Part shown: piece after piece, positions 33,700 to 45,277 of the stretch
Layout of the letters: the number at the start of each line of letters is the position of its first letter
Numbering within the stretch: position 1 is the first letter of the stretch
NCBI GenBank assembly: GCA_917880885.1
Contig: OU862908.1
Location: forward strand, 9,088,501 to 9,152,500
DNA length: 64,000 bases
Direction of reading: 5' to 3'
DNA from: Limnephilus marmoratus
Taxonomy: Eukaryota > Arthropoda > Insecta > Trichoptera > Limnephilidae
Notes under the pieces: generated by a model
The model's database searches: none
What the model was told of the DNA's origin: nothing
Seen by the model: only the letters and a program-made list of their open reading frames with translations
Program-made: the position numbers and the translations under genes

Positions 33700-34030
33700 C
33701 GTTTAAAAAAAACACCTACTCGAATATTTATAAAACTAAAATTAAAATTCTGAAAAGTAGCTTTCCTAGATAATATATTTTACTGTATTATATGATTTGA
33801 GATGTGTGTTGTATAAAACAACATTTCGTTTAAAAATTTAACAAATCTGCTAACGACCTTATTATAATAAAGTAAACAGATTTTTTCAATATTTAAAACA
33901 TAGCTTTACTAGATAATAACAATATTTCGAAAATTTTTTTTTTTTTTAAATCGACACTTCTAGAATTTGATTTAAAAACGCCTGTTTCTGGTTATACCCT
34001 CTAATCCATTCGTATGTAAGCAAATTATTG
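33700..34030 (+). repeat. TTAA-type interspersed repeat, partial copy
   Basis: Matches 38970-39290: AACTAAAATTAAAATTCTGA, TAGATAATA, AATTTAACAAATCTGC, AACGACCTTATTATA, GATTTAAAAACGCC and TCTGGTTATACCCTCT. Confidence 0.6.
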
Positions 34031-34463
34031 ATGTCTAATTACTATTTTTATTTTTTTAAATTGTAGAGGCAATTGAACCTTTTTACATTGTACACATAAA
34101 TAGATTTGGTTTACCTATACTTGAAGATTGAAAATATCTTTGGTAGTTTTTATAAACAACACATCAATTTAGTATTTAAACAAATCAAAATCCCTGAAAA
34201 TTTAAGTAATTTTATGTAAATTAAAATTTATTTTTACAATGAAAACAGTATTTTTTTCAAATTTAATCACATTAATTTGAAATGCATGTTCAAATAACAC
34301 GGACTGTCATCATAAAATCATAAAAAAATCTATAAATAGGCGTTGCAATTTAATACGGGAAAAGGTTAATCTTAACAAGTTGCTTTGTGCATCATGATTA
34401 GCTTATTAGAACAGGCACTGCCTACTCACAAACTAATATTGACTGGGCCAAATGCATCGCTAC

Positions 34464-35107
34464 CACGGACATATGAATATATCTGGACCTGCCGTAAGTG
34501 ATAAAAACGTATTATTTCCCCCTCCCCATGGAGCCGGCTGGAGCTCCTCCTTGGAACCGGCTCGCTCCATGGGGAGGGGATAGAGCCTCGCTTGAATCTA
34601 AAATGCGTGACGTCATCATTCTTGCCGTGACCAGCGCGAAGCTAACATCCATACATTTAACGAAATAACACGCCAAAACGGTAGCTTGTGCTATACAATA
34701 TACCTACATATCAATGTGCACATAGCGAATGTGGGCGGTTCTCCAGTGTGCTCGTCGCTTGTTACAGGGTTAAGTAAATTATGAAACATTTGTATAAGTG
34801 TTTTAACTAAACACGGCAACAAAATATTGCTATGCGTATTGGGGCGAATCTTTTTGGGGCGAGCATTTGGCCTTAGCAAATATGTTATTAACGTGGCAAG
34901 CAATTCGCGCTCCCATGTAAAAAGGTCTATTCTTTCAAAGCAGATTTTGCTTTTAAGAACTAAATGGTGATATTGTAATGCGAGATGCCTATATACTGTC
35001 AGATTGATTTTTTAACCAATCACAGTCATCTTCCTCTCTTCGCCCCCCATAGTTTGGTTTTACCCCCTCATCTGTATCTTCTGGTCTATTGAATTCTGAT
35101 GTCTATG
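34464..35107. mobile_element. hAT-like non-autonomous element, copy 2, exact 8-bp target duplication
   Basis: Ends CACGGACATATG and GATGTCTATG. Flanks ATCGCTAC (34456-34463 and 35108-35115) are identical. It is the inverted homologue of 29375-29997, about 4.5 kb away. It also holds a CATGGAGCCGGCTGGAGC / GAACCGGCTCGCTCCATG internal palindrome. Confidence 0.85.
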
Positions 35108-35115
35108 ATCGCTAC

Positions 35116-36069
35116 TTATCCTGTATCGATCGTCCATTGATTAGTCAGACGTCTCCAAATACTAAGTTTTGGATAATGAAGAAAACAATATTTAAATGTT
35201 CACCGCAAATGAAATATTATTTACGCATGGATGTGTTTTACATATTAAACATACTATAAAATAACACCGGAAGGTACAATGGTTCGGTACGTTTGTAAGA
35301 CATTTTGAAATATTCTACTAGTGTCCCAGAAAACTTCAACATTTTGTTTAATCCACTTCAAGTTTTTCTGCATTATAATTGCTTTGATGGTTTTTTGAGT
35401 AATCTGAGTATTATACCAGATAGAGGGTACACTTTTACACATAACTGCATACTCACCACAAATTTAGATTTTTCGGAGATGTCTGAATAATCAACTGGAC
35501 GATCGATAAATCTAATATCCGTGTGTACATTATTAGGCTTAATTTTGTAACTTATAATTTTCTGTTTCAAATGCGTAAAAATAATAATAATATTGTCAGA
35601 ACAAATAAAAAATATTATTGGTATCGTAGCGAATATTCAGTTGAACTCACTAATCACACAAACGCATTTCTCGCATACATCATGTTTCAAAGTTGTTATT
35701 CTACTATCAATTCTGTATGATGGTCCTTCACCATGCTATTTTTAAAGTGAAATGATTAAATATATGTAAGTACCTACAAGTAAATCATTGGACCGGAACC
35801 GGAACCAACAAATTTACAGAAAGACGAAATGCAAAAACTCGAAAACACGCCTTGGCTATGCTCCGTCAATTATAAAAACTGATTTTGTTAGAATTAATTT
35901 CAATGATTTGTTCAATCGTTAAACAGACTGTTAAAATATGATGGAAAATATATTTTTGCACAAATAATTACATCCATCTTAAGTCTGTCAAACGGTAAAT
36001 TTTAAACATAAATTAATAACTTCCTGTACATTAAAATAATTCATTTAATAGGCCTCTTGCATGCAATTT
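35116..36069. other. No recognised gene
   Basis: AT-rich sequence with short open frames and no motif. Confidence 0.4.
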
Positions 36070-36535
36070 TATATTGACTTTAGATGGATGGATGTTTTTA
36101 CTAGATACTAGGTGGGGGGTTCGCTGGAGGGGGGGGGGGAGGGAAATCTTGGAGGGGGGAGGGGAACTCGGGAGGGGGGTTCGCGGTACGGGGGAAGCGG
36201 GCGAGTGGAGTGGGAAGAGGGAATGTGGAGGAGGCGGAGTGGTAACGCGAGAGGGGAAGGGGAGGCGGAAGGGGAACGGAATGAATGGGAAAGGACACGC
36301 AGGGAGAAACAATTTTTTTCTTAAATGGCATAGCAACGCATACCGTGAACTCGCTATAATAATATAAATGGAGCGACCGATCAACGTGATTTTTTTAAAC
36401 AGAGGTAATTGGAGGACTAGGAAACGACTCAGGCTACTTTTTATCAAGGAAAAACATTTCATTCCCGTGGGAAAATTCTTTATACAGTAATTTCCCCCTA
36501 ATACCATGCGATGGAAGCCATGGGTAAAAGCTAGT
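36070..36535 (-). repeat. ACTAGCT-start repeat (minus strand) with G-rich tract, copy 1
   Basis: The plus-strand end is ATGGGTAAAAGCTAGT (36520-36535); the minus-strand reading starts ACTAGCTTTTACCC. It shares GAGCGACCGATC, AGAGGTAATTGGAGGACT, TAGGCTACTTTTTATC-like and CCGTGGGAAAATTCTTT with 40970-41390. The 36110-36275 part is a purine-rich G tract. Confidence 0.7.
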
Positions 36536-38026
36536 TTTTTTATAATCCACGCTGACTTTTTTTTAAATATAGCAAATCTCAAATTTCAAATTCAGGAAAC
36601 GTTGTTAAGCAAAATTATAAAGCAATAATGTGGCTTAAACAATATCTATGATTATTTTTCGATCCCTTAACATTGATTTTTTTATCATTAATTAGTCATT
36701 TTCGGATATTTTCTTTCGTTCTGGCTTAAAATAAATAATTTTGTTTAAAAATTTGCTGCAAAAGGAAACAAAATTGCAGTTTATTCTCACTTGAAATTTT
36801 AAACATTATATGGAAACAGTTGGAAATTCGGGAAACGTTCTTTTAATCAGTATTAGTTTCGTCTCATTTTGTAGAATCTCCGCATTTTCCCTACATTAAG
36901 GTTCTCTCCACAAAACACTCAATCGGTTTTAATTCTTATATATTCCCTGCAATTTGGAGTATTCCCCACGAATTGGCACTGTTACCAAGATAGAAAAATA
37001 ATAACAAGATTCGCTCACGCAGGCACTTTTCAGAAAAAAAAATGTATTTGGCGTATTATTTTACAGTAAATTCAAATCTCCCATTGTAGAAAGGACTCCA
37101 AGCTGCGTCACGACTTTCTAGCCTACCCCCTCGGTACCCCCAAAATACATTTTCTACGAACCTTTTCTGAGCGGCTAGATTTTAAAAATTGATTTGTGTC
37201 TATTTAAATTTTTATTTCACCCAAGTACTACTTATGTCCAGGTTTTCCGGTTTCTAAAGAAATGGTTCCATTTTGTGGATTGAAATTTTCATTAAATCGC
37301 CATGGTTTCAAAAATACGATTAAAAAAAACACCGAATGCCTTAGAACTTTTGGGTAAGCCGGAAAAAATGTTGATGCAAGTGGCCTATTGTGTTCATTTT
37401 ACACAATAAAAGAACGGTAGATTACCTACTATCTGGTATATAAATCTTATATTGCATAATATAAATAGTATCCTATATAAAATCGCGGCAATTAATATTA
37501 TTAAGTAGGTGTCTGTTATTCAAGAACAAATTTTTAGAATGCAATGTAATTCAATTTCTTTCACGTCTTGGAACTAGTTTACGAGATTTTTATCGTATAT
37601 AAAAATGTGAATTTATTATTCAGATTGAAGATTAATTGCGTTTGGGTTCTTAATTGACTTCTTGTGTATCTGAAGAACCAGCAAAATGATAAAATATAGA
37701 ACACGAGCGCAAATATGTTAAACCTTTATGAAAATTGTGAGAGAAGCATAGATTGAGGACATCTTTGGATTGTCATGGAACTACTTGTTACACCTTTCTC
37801 GTTAATAACAATAAATCGACATAAGCAAGACAACATGCGGTTTCTCAGTTACGTTTGATAAGGGCATGACTGCATATACACTCATTCACACAATCCTAAG
37901 TTTGTATTGTTCGGTCAACTCTAATAGCACCAACAATATAAATAACAACCTTACGTGCTTTCGATAATGGAGAACAAAAGTTAGTAGGCATTCCATAAAA
38001 GTTAATAAGTTAATATAAACTCATTC
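36536..38026. other. No recognised gene
   Basis: AT-rich sequence. No coding or repeat signature that I can support. Confidence 0.4.
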
Positions 38027-38356
38027 GGGAGGCGGGAATGGGTACCGCCGCCCCGGGAACCTTTATTGGATAACCAACACATCTGCCATAGGTCACCCCA
38101 AGTTGTTCGCTACGTTTGGTGATTTAGGAGGGGTGCCCGGGTTCATGGGGTGAGGTTTGTCTAGGTCTTGGAGGCGGATGACCAGGACATACTGAACCCA
38201 GATTCCTACCCACCCCTTAAACCCTTTTCCTTCCCAGAACTCTCCTCTCCTTCCTTTCCTTAAAAAAACCCTCCACACAGCATCCTCAAAGATGACATAG
38301 GCCCTGAGGGAAATTATTTTCCTCAGGGACTCCTGCGTGGAGCTCATGTAAAAAAA
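38027..38356 (+). mobile_element. SINE-A copy, near full length, sense
   Basis: Runs from GGAGGCGGGAATGGGTACCG to GTGGAGCTCATGTAAAAAAA. All family blocks are present, including GGCCCTGAGG ... CCTCAGGG near the 3' end, which can pair as a snap-back stem. Confidence 0.9.
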
Positions 38357-38561
38357 AAAAAAAATTCGCTGCAGAAACAAACGATACTGGAGAAAGTCAC
38401 ATTTTCTTTTGACAAATTTAGTGACGCGTGATGATTTCGTCATTTTTCTTGTCAAAATGTGGTTACCTCATTAATCACAAATGAATGCTGAATTCAATCC
38501 AAAATCTAGTGAATGATGGATGAAAACGACTCTTTAAAGAGAATTGACTCGTAAAATCTGT

Positions 38562-39290
38562 TGCTTAAGAGCGTTTAACCAGCCAGCGGACGAAAATCCA
38601 CATTTCGTCGAAAGTTGTTCTTCCGATCGTGCAGGGCGGTTACAATGAGAAAGATTGATTTTTCTCTGTACCAGCTTTTTTAAATTATAACTCAATATCG
38701 AATTTATTTCAATCCAAATTAGCTTTAATTTATACCTTCATCCAAAAATGCTGAAAGGCGTGATGATAAAACTATTAAAATAGTGTACTTTTTGTAGTTA
38801 TTTTTTTATTATAAGTATTTATCATTTTTCAATAATGTCTAAATTTAATAAGAATGTTAAAAAAATCTGAAATATATTAGTTTGTAAGTGCGCAAATAAA
38901 TACCCAAATGGACCAATTTTCGTCAAAAAACACATGTACGTACATATTTTTTAATGATTTTATTGAAACTAAAATTAAAATTCTAATACATAACTTTGCT
39001 AGATAATGTATTGATTTATTTTACTGCATGATTATATTATTTGAAATGGGTGTGGTATATATAATACAAAAACTTTTTTGAAAATTTAACAAATCTGCCA
39101 ACGACCTATGGAATAACCTTATTATACTAAAAATTAAAAAAAAATCTAAAAATTTATTACATAACTATGCTAGATAAAAGAACAATCTTTCGAAATCCAT
39201 TTATAATTTTTTGTGGAAAAGAGTCAATACGTCTAAAAACTTTTTTGAAAATGACGTATTTCCGGCTTTCTCTGGTAATGCCCTCTTAAG
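38562..39290. mobile_element. TTAA-flanked inverted-repeat element, best copy
   Basis: Bounded by CTTAAGAGCGTTTAACCAG on the left. The right end, read in reverse complement, is CTTAAGAGGGCATTACCAG. A TTAA at both edges fits a TTAA target duplication as in piggyBac-type insertion, but the family assignment is open. Related copies lie at 25040, 33700, 56421 and 62520. AT-rich and non-coding. Confidence 0.65.
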
Positions 39291-39419
39291 CCTCCACATT
39301 CAAATAAAAAATCATTATCTTTACATGTTACTAATAAAGGAAGACAATAAATCATTATTATTATCAAGCCGAATTTCTCCCTTTTTATAACATTCTTGAA
39401 CACAAGGTTTATAAGGTTC

Positions 39420-39725
39420 TAAAAATATGTATATATTATTTTTAAAGAAAATATCTTTACATTTATCACGCCTAAGTTGTAATTACTTGTATATAGGAAA
39501 TTCCTTCCAAAAAAAAATTGTAAAGTATGCTCCAAAAATTATTTAAAACCGTGGCTTTATTGACGTTTTTTGTGTTATTTCATAAGTTGTATGTGTGAAA
39601 AAATTCACGGTGATTCTTTAAATGCTATTTTTGCTCTATTTTAAATGAGTTGTGTTTTGTTAAACATTTTCACAATTTTCGCTATTATAATCGTTTTTAA
39701 TATTAGCACGCTCCCTCTAACATTC
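39420..39725 (-). repeat. Interspersed repeat, homologue of 44436-44780
   Basis: Reverse complement matches the 44.4-kb copy: AGTATGCTCCAAAAATTATT, GTATGTGTGAAAAAATTCAC, TGTTTTGTTAAACATTTTC and CTCTAACATTCGTG. Confidence 0.65.
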
Positions 39726-40087
39726 GTGTTTACATATTTCCTCCTTCTTTTTGAGCTTTTACCAACCGCGAATCAATGAGCATGCTCACAAATCAACAGC
39801 CGTTTGATTTGTGAACTTGCTCTTTTGGGTGTGACACATATGCTTCTAGGTATCAGCAAGAGAGCATGTGACCAAAGAGCAGGTGTGTCCGTAGCTTAGT
39901 CGTAGTCGTTTTGCATTCTTATTTTTTATTGGGTTTTATGACGAGTTTTATGATCTTCTTTGCAGGGTAGGATTGCAATATATTACACCAAACTAATAGA
40001 GAGAGAATGAATGAGAACTAAGTAGGTAATTTAAATAATTTAATAATTTTTCTGAAATTCGATAATCGAAAAGCATATAATCAACAT

Positions 40088-40730
40088 TATCTTCTATCTT
40101 CTATCTTCTATCTTCTATCTTCTATCTTCTATCTTCTATCTTCTATCTTCTATCTTCTATCTTCTATCTTCTATCTTCTATCTTCTATCTTCTATCTTCT
40201 ATCTTCTATCTTCTATCTTCTATCTTCTATCTTCTATCTTCTATCTTCTATCTTCTATCTTCTATCTTCTATCTTCTATCTTCTATCTTCTATCTTCTAT
40301 CTTCTATCTTCTATCTTCTATCTTCTATCTTCTATCTTCTATCTTCTATCTTCTATCTTCTATCTTCTATCTTCTATCTTCTATCTTCTATCTTCTATCT
40401 TCTATCTTCTATCTTCTATCTTCTATCTTCTATCTTCTATCTTCTATCTTCTATCTTCTATCTTCTATCTTCTATCTTCTATCTTCTATCTTCTATCTTC
40501 TATCTTCTATCTTCTATCTTCTATCTTCTATCTTCTATCTTCTATCTTCTATCTTCTATCTTCTATCTTCTATCTTCTATCTTCTATCTTCTATCTTCTA
40601 TCTTCTATCTTCTATCTTCTATCTTCTATATTCTATCTTCTATCTTCTATCTTCTATCTTCTATCTTCTATCTTCTATCTATCTATCTTCTATCTTCTAT
40701 CTTCTATCTTCTATCTTCTATCTTCTATCT

Positions 40731-40772
<42 letters not shown>

Positions 40773-40846
40773 AATCTATCAATCTATCTATCTATCCATC
40801 TATTCTTCTATCTATCTTCTATCTATCTATCTATCTATCTATCTAT
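40088..40846. repeat. (TTCTATC)n heptamer satellite grading into (TCTA)n
   Basis: About 90 near-perfect copies of the heptamer occupy 40088-40731, with one TATA variant near 40628 and one 4-bp slip near 40680. Mostly TCTA units follow to 40846. It abuts the 3' side (minus strand) of the next element and probably grew from its tail. Confidence 0.95.
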
Positions 40847-41390
40847 ATAAATAAAAATGAATCGCCTAAATGTATATACGCGCATAACTTCCGAACGACT
40901 TTACCTATTTCATTCAAACTTTGGGGATTTGATGTGTGCATGCCCGTAAAGGTTTATATATATATTGGTGAGCTCTGGCATTATGAAATTCGTATTAAAA
41001 ATTCAATAGGTGGCATGCGAGCTGTTTGAAAACTGAATGTACTGGGAATGAATGAATGGAATGCGATAGTGGGGAGAGGAACCCGGGAGGGGGAAGGGGA
41101 CGCGGGAGATGAAGGGAAGCGGAATGGGAACGGGACGAAATGGAAAGGACATGCAGAGAGAAACATTTTCTTTATTAAGTGGCACAGCAACGCATTTCGG
41201 GAACTCGCCATAATAATATAAATGAAGCGACCGATCGACATACTTTTTTCAAACAGAGATAATTGGAGGACTGCGAATTGACATAGGCTACTTTTTATCC
41301 CGAAAAAAACATTTTATTTCCGTGGGAAAATTCTTTCTCCAGTAAATTCCCCCTAATAACATGCGAGTGAAGCCGCGGGTAAAAGCTGGT
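40842..41390 (-). repeat. ACTAGCT-group repeat, minus strand, copy 2
   Basis: The plus-strand left edge is TCTATATAAATAAAAATGAA and the right edge GCCGCGGGTAAAAGCTGGT. It shares most of its body with 36070-36535. On the minus strand it starts ACCAGCTTTTACCCGCGGC and ends in the TAGATAGA tail, an RTE-like layout. A Helitron origin is an alternative. Confidence 0.65.
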
Positions 41391-41891
41391 TTTATAAATT
41401 TCTGGAATATTTATGTGAAATTAAAGCGAAAAGTATTGACAATGAAAAAAAACGCCCATCTGCATCTATAATAGATCCGGCACTAGTTTTACAGCGACAA
41501 AAGTTGACCTGTTTAATATTTCATCAATATTACGTTAACAAAAAAAATAACATAACTTGACTATTTTAAAGGCATTTTTGCCATGTTATTGACCCCATGA
41601 CATTGATTATTATTATTACATAACGTTCAAAACGCCAAAAGCTTGTGAAACTTCTTGTTCAGACATCAAATTTGTGTTTATTTGACAAAGCCAACGTAAA
41701 ATTGACGTTAGCGGTGACAAAATAATATTTTTTTTATGTGACTTTTTCCTCAACCAAAAACATTATTGTTTATTATATTACCAAATATTTGCAGATTGAG
41801 TGATTCAATAAAATTCTTTTTTTTGTATTTCTTGGGCATTAACTATGTACGTAACAATTTTTGGCATTTTCTTTTGAATAGTTTTACTTCC

Positions 41892-42071
41892 CATGTATAT
41901 TTGTTACTTAAATTTTAATTTCTCTGCTACCGGTTTCGACACATCCGTATTATTCACTAGGAAACGTAATTTATTTATGAACTTGTATAAATTTTAAGTT
42001 TGCTAGTGAATGACATGGATGTGTCAAAACAGGTAGCATATAAATTAAAATTTAAGTAACAAATGTCCATG
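41892..42071. mobile_element. Palindromic MITE, 180 bp
   Basis: Arms of about 68 bp: CATGTATATTTGTTACTTAA and, on the other strand, CATGGACATTTGTTACTTAA. Both continue AATTTTAATT, then GCTACC, GACACATCC and ATTCACTA. A loop of about 45 bp. No coding sequence. Confidence 0.82.
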
Positions 42072-42084
42072 ACATTAAAACTCT

Positions 42085-43095
42085 TCAAAACAAAAATGCA
42101 TGTTTTTATAAGAATAGCGAAGCTAGCAGCCCACTATAGAGTACTGGTACCTACCCTGATAAATGACAGTGAGGCATGGAACTGGCAGATGAAGGATGAA
42201 AGTAGACTGAATGCTGTTGAAATGTCATCCTTAAGGCGTACGTGTGGTAAAACCGTTTAAGATCGTGTGAGAAATGTGGAGATCTGCAAAGAATGCAAGG
42301 CAGATGTAAACGTAATGATTAAGATTAAAAAAGAGACCTTCAGATGGTTTGGGCACGCAGCGCGAATGGACGAAGAAAGAAGAATATATAACGCAAATGT
42401 GAATGGTAGAAGAAGTCGGGGAAGCCCGAGGAAAACATGAAGGTAATGGCACCATGATGACATTAAATCAGATACTTTTTTAATTTTTTTTTATAGTGAT
42501 ACCTCACAAGAGTCTCAGCTGCTCCCGTCTGGAGCCAGTGAGACTATGGCATCCCTAATTGGGGTATGTTGTGAGGCTGAAGGTAGTGGGGAGGGGAAGG
42601 AGATAGGGAAGAGGAAGGTGAGGAAGTACCTGGCTATTCAGGTTTGGTCACCAAACACGGCTAATGCCATTTCAAGTAACGTTTCGATTTTGAATGGTGG
42701 TCTTACACCAGGGCGATACTGAGAGTATCTTCCACTCTGAAACGTGCCGCAAATATACTATATACTATATATATATTTTTTAAATGAATAAATTGTGAAA
42801 TAACACAAATTAATCAAATAAAATTTATTTGCCGCGCCGGAATGCGATCCCGCGACCTTCGGAATGCTAGTCAAGAGCCTTACTGCTGGACTACGCCGGC
42901 CGTCAAAGTCGTCAAGTCACTTGAGTCGGGCCATGTCAAGAGTCAGAAAAATAAAAGAGTATGTGTGAGACGATGTATGAATGTGAATGAGGCAAAGAGT
43001 GTGTGCCTAGACGAAGTTGTTTGGCGGTCCGTCCTCTCTGACTACCATTGAGGAGAAATGGCGTTATGGGTAATTAGTTAGTTAGTTATTTTTTA
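42085..43095 (+). pseudogene. LINE ORF2 C-terminus, split by an antisense SINE-B
   Basis: Reads YRVLVPTLINDSEAWNWQMK, ESRLNAVEMSSLRRTCGK, RNVEICKECKADVNVMIKIK and FGHAARMDEERRIYNANVNG. After the SINE it continues ESGHVKSQKNKRVCVRRCMN and VNEAKSVCLDEVVWRSVLS, and ends in a TTAGTTAGTTAG tail. A second copy in inverted orientation is at 43370-44245. Frameshifts near 42260 and 42440 make it inactive. Confidence 0.85.
42476..42905 (-). mobile_element. SINE-B, nearly full length, antisense
   Basis: The tRNA-like head on the minus strand (42905-42830) has ACGGCCGGCGTAGTCCAGCA, TAAGGCTCTTGACTAGC and GGTCGCGGGATCGCATTCC, then the linker AAATAAATTTTATTTG. The body AACGTTACTTGAAATGGC and the GAGACTCTTGTGAGG-type 3' end follow. 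It is inserted in a LINE ORF with a decayed duplication ending ACTT on both sides. Confidence 0.88.
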
Positions 43096-43369
43096 TGCAA
43101 CACGTTCCCTTGTACACTGTAGCGTTGTTTTGCATTTTAGAATACATAGTGTTATATATTTGGAAGGATTACCTTGAAAACTTGTTTAATCGGAAGAGAG
43201 GACATTTGCTCAAAAATCCGATATAGAATTGCTTGATTAATTTAAAACGAGTTGTAAGTTTCCTCACATTCTAAAATATATTACACCATGGTAATGATGT
43301 ATTGATAACATTGACCTGATTTTTAGACTGAAAAAATAGACACAAAGACAAAATATTTGGTGGTTTCCT

Positions 43370-44245
43370 AACCAACTAACTAACCATCACGCCATTTCCC
43401 CGCAGGGGTAGGCAGAATGGACGGATCGCCAAACAACTCGATCTTGGCACACACTCCTTGCCTCGTTCACATTCATACATCGTCTCACACATGCTCTTCT
43501 ATTATTCCGACTCTTCACACGGCCCGACTCAAGTGTCTGATTCACTTGGTCGTGCCATGTCTTCCTCAGGCGTCCCCGACTTCTTCTACCATTCACATTT
43601 GCGTCGTATATTTTCCTTACACTCCTTTCCTCGTTCATTCGCTCTACATGCCCAAGCCATCTGAGCGTCCCTTTCTTAATCTTACTCATTTTTTTTTTTT
43701 TACATGAGCTCCATACAGGAGGCCCTGAGGAAAATAATTTTCCTCAGGGCCTATGTCATCTTTGAGGATGCTGTGTGAAGGGTTTTTTTAAGGAAAGGAA
43801 GGAGAGGAGAGTTCTGGGAAGGAAAAGGGTTTAAGGGGTGGGTAGGAATCTGGGGTTCAGTATGTCCTGGTCATCCGCCTCCAAGACCTAGACAAACCTC
43901 ACCCCATGAACCCGGGCACCCCTGCTAAATCCCCAAACGTAGCGAACCACATGGGGTGACCTACGGCAGAGGTGTTGGTTATCCAATAAAGGTTCCCGGG
44001 GCGGCGGTACCCATTCCCGCCTCCCAAATTGCGCATTACGCTTACATCAGCCTTGCATTCTTTGCGGATCTCCACATTTCTTACACGATCGCACATGTTT
44101 TTACAACACATACGCCTCAGGGATCTCATTTCTACAACATTCAGTCTACTTTCATCATTCCTCTGCCAGTTCCATTCCTCACTGCCATACAGCAGGGTAG
44201 GTACCAGCACTCCATTATGAACGGCTAACTTTGCTTCTTTGGACA
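43370..44245 (-). pseudogene. LINE ORF2 C-terminus, inverted copy, split by SINE-A
   Basis: Minus strand reads NGVLVPTLLYGSEEWNWQRN, ESRLNVVEMRSLRRMC and VEIRKECKADVSVM. After the SINE it gives SKIKKGTLRWLGHVERMNEE, IYDANVNGRRSRGRLRKTWH and VNEARSVCQDRVVWRSV, then the GGTTAGTTAGTTGG tail. It is better preserved than the plus-strand copy. Confidence 0.88.
43690..44033 (-). mobile_element. SINE-A copy, near full length, antisense
   Basis: Runs from poly(T) and TACATGAGCTCCATACAGGA to CCATTCCCGCCTCCCAAATT. Inserted exactly between VSVM and SKIKKG of the LINE ORF. Confidence 0.9.
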
Positions 44246-44397
44246 GTTTTTTGTTGGCGCCAACGGGAGAATACTTCTCTTCAAATAATTTCGTATATTG
44301 TTTATTTTTAAACCATAATATAATAATTTTAAATTAAACAACAATGTCACATCACAAAGTATCTGCTTCGTATGAACAAATATAATATAATAGTTTT

Positions 44398-45020
44398 ACG
44401 GCCCCCGTGGTCGAGGGTTAAGGCTCTGCAACTGGGCCCGAAAAGAAGAAGATGGAGAGATACGAAATTATGAATGTTAGAGGAGAGCGCTAACATTTAC
44501 AGCGACAAAATCGATGGGAAAATTGCGAAAATGTTTAATAAAACACGACTCGTTTAAAATATATCATATCATTATCTTAAACAGTGTTTAAAGAAACAAT
44601 GTGAATTTTTTCATACATATAACTTGTAAAATAACTGAAACAAACGTGTTAATAATAATTTTTGGAGCATACTTTTGCGTTTCGGCGCGGGGAAAGTCTA
44701 GATATTATCTTCAAGAATAACATATATTTTTTTAAGAGCTTTAAAACTTACCGTATTTAAGGGAAATATGTAATAAATCGGTACAAATCCGGGTTGCGGG
44801 CCCTTAAGACTTTCTACTAGCAGGCCGGAGATCACGGGTTCACATCCTGGCGTATGCAAGTAAATTATATTTGATTGATTTGTATTATTTCACAATTTAC
44901 TAACTAGAAGTAAATATAGTATACTAGCGGTACGTTCCAGATTGGAAGTTTCTCACAGTATCGCCCTGGTGTAAGACCACCATTCAGAATTGAAACGTTG
45001 CTTGAAATGTTTTTTTGTCA
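44398..45020 (+). mobile_element. SINE-B copy interrupted by another repeat; 3' end lost
   Basis: The head starts GGCCCCCGTGGTCGAGGGTT (44400) and resumes after an insert of about 345 bp with GCCGGAGATCACGGGTTCAC, the linker AATTATATTTGATTGATT and the body ATCGCCCTGGTGTAAGACCA. It ends at TGCTTGAAATG, where a minisatellite begins. Confidence 0.75.
44436..44780 (+). repeat. Interspersed repeat inserted in a SINE-B head
   Basis: Homologue (inverted) of 39420-39725. It is bounded by GGGCCCG and CGGGCCC, which may be short inverted ends. The exact borders are uncertain. Confidence 0.55.
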
Positions 45021-45035
45021 TATTTACCGATTAGC

Positions 45036-45277
45036 TAAACCGACAGCAGTGTATTTTGTACTGATTAGTTAAACCAACAACAGTCTATTTTGTACTGAAT
45101 TAGTTATACCAACAGCAGTGTATTTTGTACTAAATAGTTAAACCAACAGTAGTGTATTTTGTACTGAATGGTTAAACCAACAGCAGTGTATTTTGTACAA
45201 AATAGTGAAACCAACAACAGTGTAACTTGTACTAAAACCAACTGCAGAGTAGGTATTTTATACTGTGTAGTTAAAAC
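45036..45277 (+). repeat. 34-bp minisatellite, left part
   Basis: About seven units of the type TAGTTAAACCAACAGCAGTG followed by TATTTTGTACTGAA. It continues at 45682-45775 after an insertion. Confidence 0.9.

Noticed and set aside
36031..36582. 183-codon minus-strand frame rich in Pro/Ser/Phe and overlapping Gly-rich plus-strand frames
   Set aside because: Low-complexity reading of the purine-rich tract in an interspersed repeat. No domain and no start context.
43956..44228. Plus-strand open frames over 43.4-44.2 kb
   Set aside because: Shadows of the minus-strand LINE ORF and SINE-A.
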